NCBI GenBank assembly: GCA_003170035.1
Contig: PMZX01000204.1
Span: 19,131-30,317, forward strand
Source: Myxococcales bacterium
Lineage (GTDB): Bacteria > Myxococcota_A > Polyangia > Fen-1088
DNA length: 11,187 bases
Reading direction: 5' to 3'
Part shown: one piece after another, positions 9,059 to 11,187 of the stretch
Layout: each line of letters opens with the position of its first letter
Position numbering within the stretch: position 1 is the stretch's first letter
Position numbers and translations under genes: made by a program
The notes under the pieces: generated by a model
Seen by the model: only the letters and a program-made list of their open reading frames with translations
Database searches by the model: none
What the model was told of the DNA's origin: nothing

Positions 9059-9088
9059 CTTGCGGTTGCGGCTCTGCCGGCCTACTTT
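9059..9088 (+). promoter_or_regulatory. lon: Putative heat-shock-type promoter element upstream of lon
   Basis: CTTG (9059-9062) is followed by 18 bp and CCTACTTT (9081-9088), closely resembling the element before clpB (CTTG-N17-CCTATTCT). A difficulty is that transcription would start near 9095, after the GGAG ribosome-binding site (9090-9093) and only about six bases before the ATG. Either lon is nearly leaderless from this promoter, or it is transcribed from upstream through the clpB unit. The rest of the 106-bp gap shows nothing else I recognise. Confidence 0.35.
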
Positions 9089-9100
9089 TGGAGCAACAAG

Positions 9101-11187
<2,087 letters not shown>

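Noticed and set aside
9060..9088. TTGCGG-N17-TACTTT as a sigma-70 promoter for lon
   Set aside because: Both boxes match consensus poorly (three of six each), and the implied start would exclude the GGAG ribosome-binding site. The overlapping CTTG element is listed instead with low confidence.

Overview
The window is high-GC bacterial DNA that reads like a chromosomal segment from a myxobacterium or a close relative (Myxococcota). This placement is an inference. It rests on GC-rich codon use, a transmembrane Hanks-type kinase next to a TPR/PEGA protein, and a Gly/Thr/Asp-rich lipoprotein carrying a repeat propeller, a style of gene content common in that phylum. No rRNA or other phylogenetic marker is present. 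No tRNA, insertion sequence, CRISPR array or phage gene was seen.

Layout. Bases 1-705 (minus strand) hold the N-terminal 235 codons of dnaX, the clamp-loader gamma/tau subunit; the gene runs off the left edge. A 236-bp divergent intergenic region (706-941) has a plausible promoter for each flanking gene and a 20-bp-spaced direct repeat between them. On the plus strand follow a complete transmembrane Ser/Thr kinase (942-2354), a TPR/PEGA membrane protein (2449-3435) and a large lipoprotein with an ASH-like domain and seven propeller blades (3438-5351). The last two genes are 2 bp apart. The gap in front of the PEGA gene holds two 16-bp direct repeats exactly 40 bp apart.

A second plus-strand block is a protein-quality-control cluster: clpB (5468-8065), a zinc-finger-less J-domain co-chaperone of the CbpA type (8074-8994), and lon (9101 to the right edge, C-terminus missing). 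clpB and lon each have a CTTG-N17/18-CCTAYT element upstream that looks like a sigma-32-type heat-shock promoter.

How the genes may work together. ClpB, a J-protein (which would recruit an Hsp70 encoded elsewhere) and Lon form a disaggregate, refold or degrade set. The kinase, PEGA protein and lipoprotein look like a cell-envelope signalling or structural module in which a cytoplasmic kinase domain is linked across the membrane to envelope proteins. That module is the least characterised part of the window and the best candidate for something new. dnaX, clpB and lon are ordinary housekeeping or stress genes.
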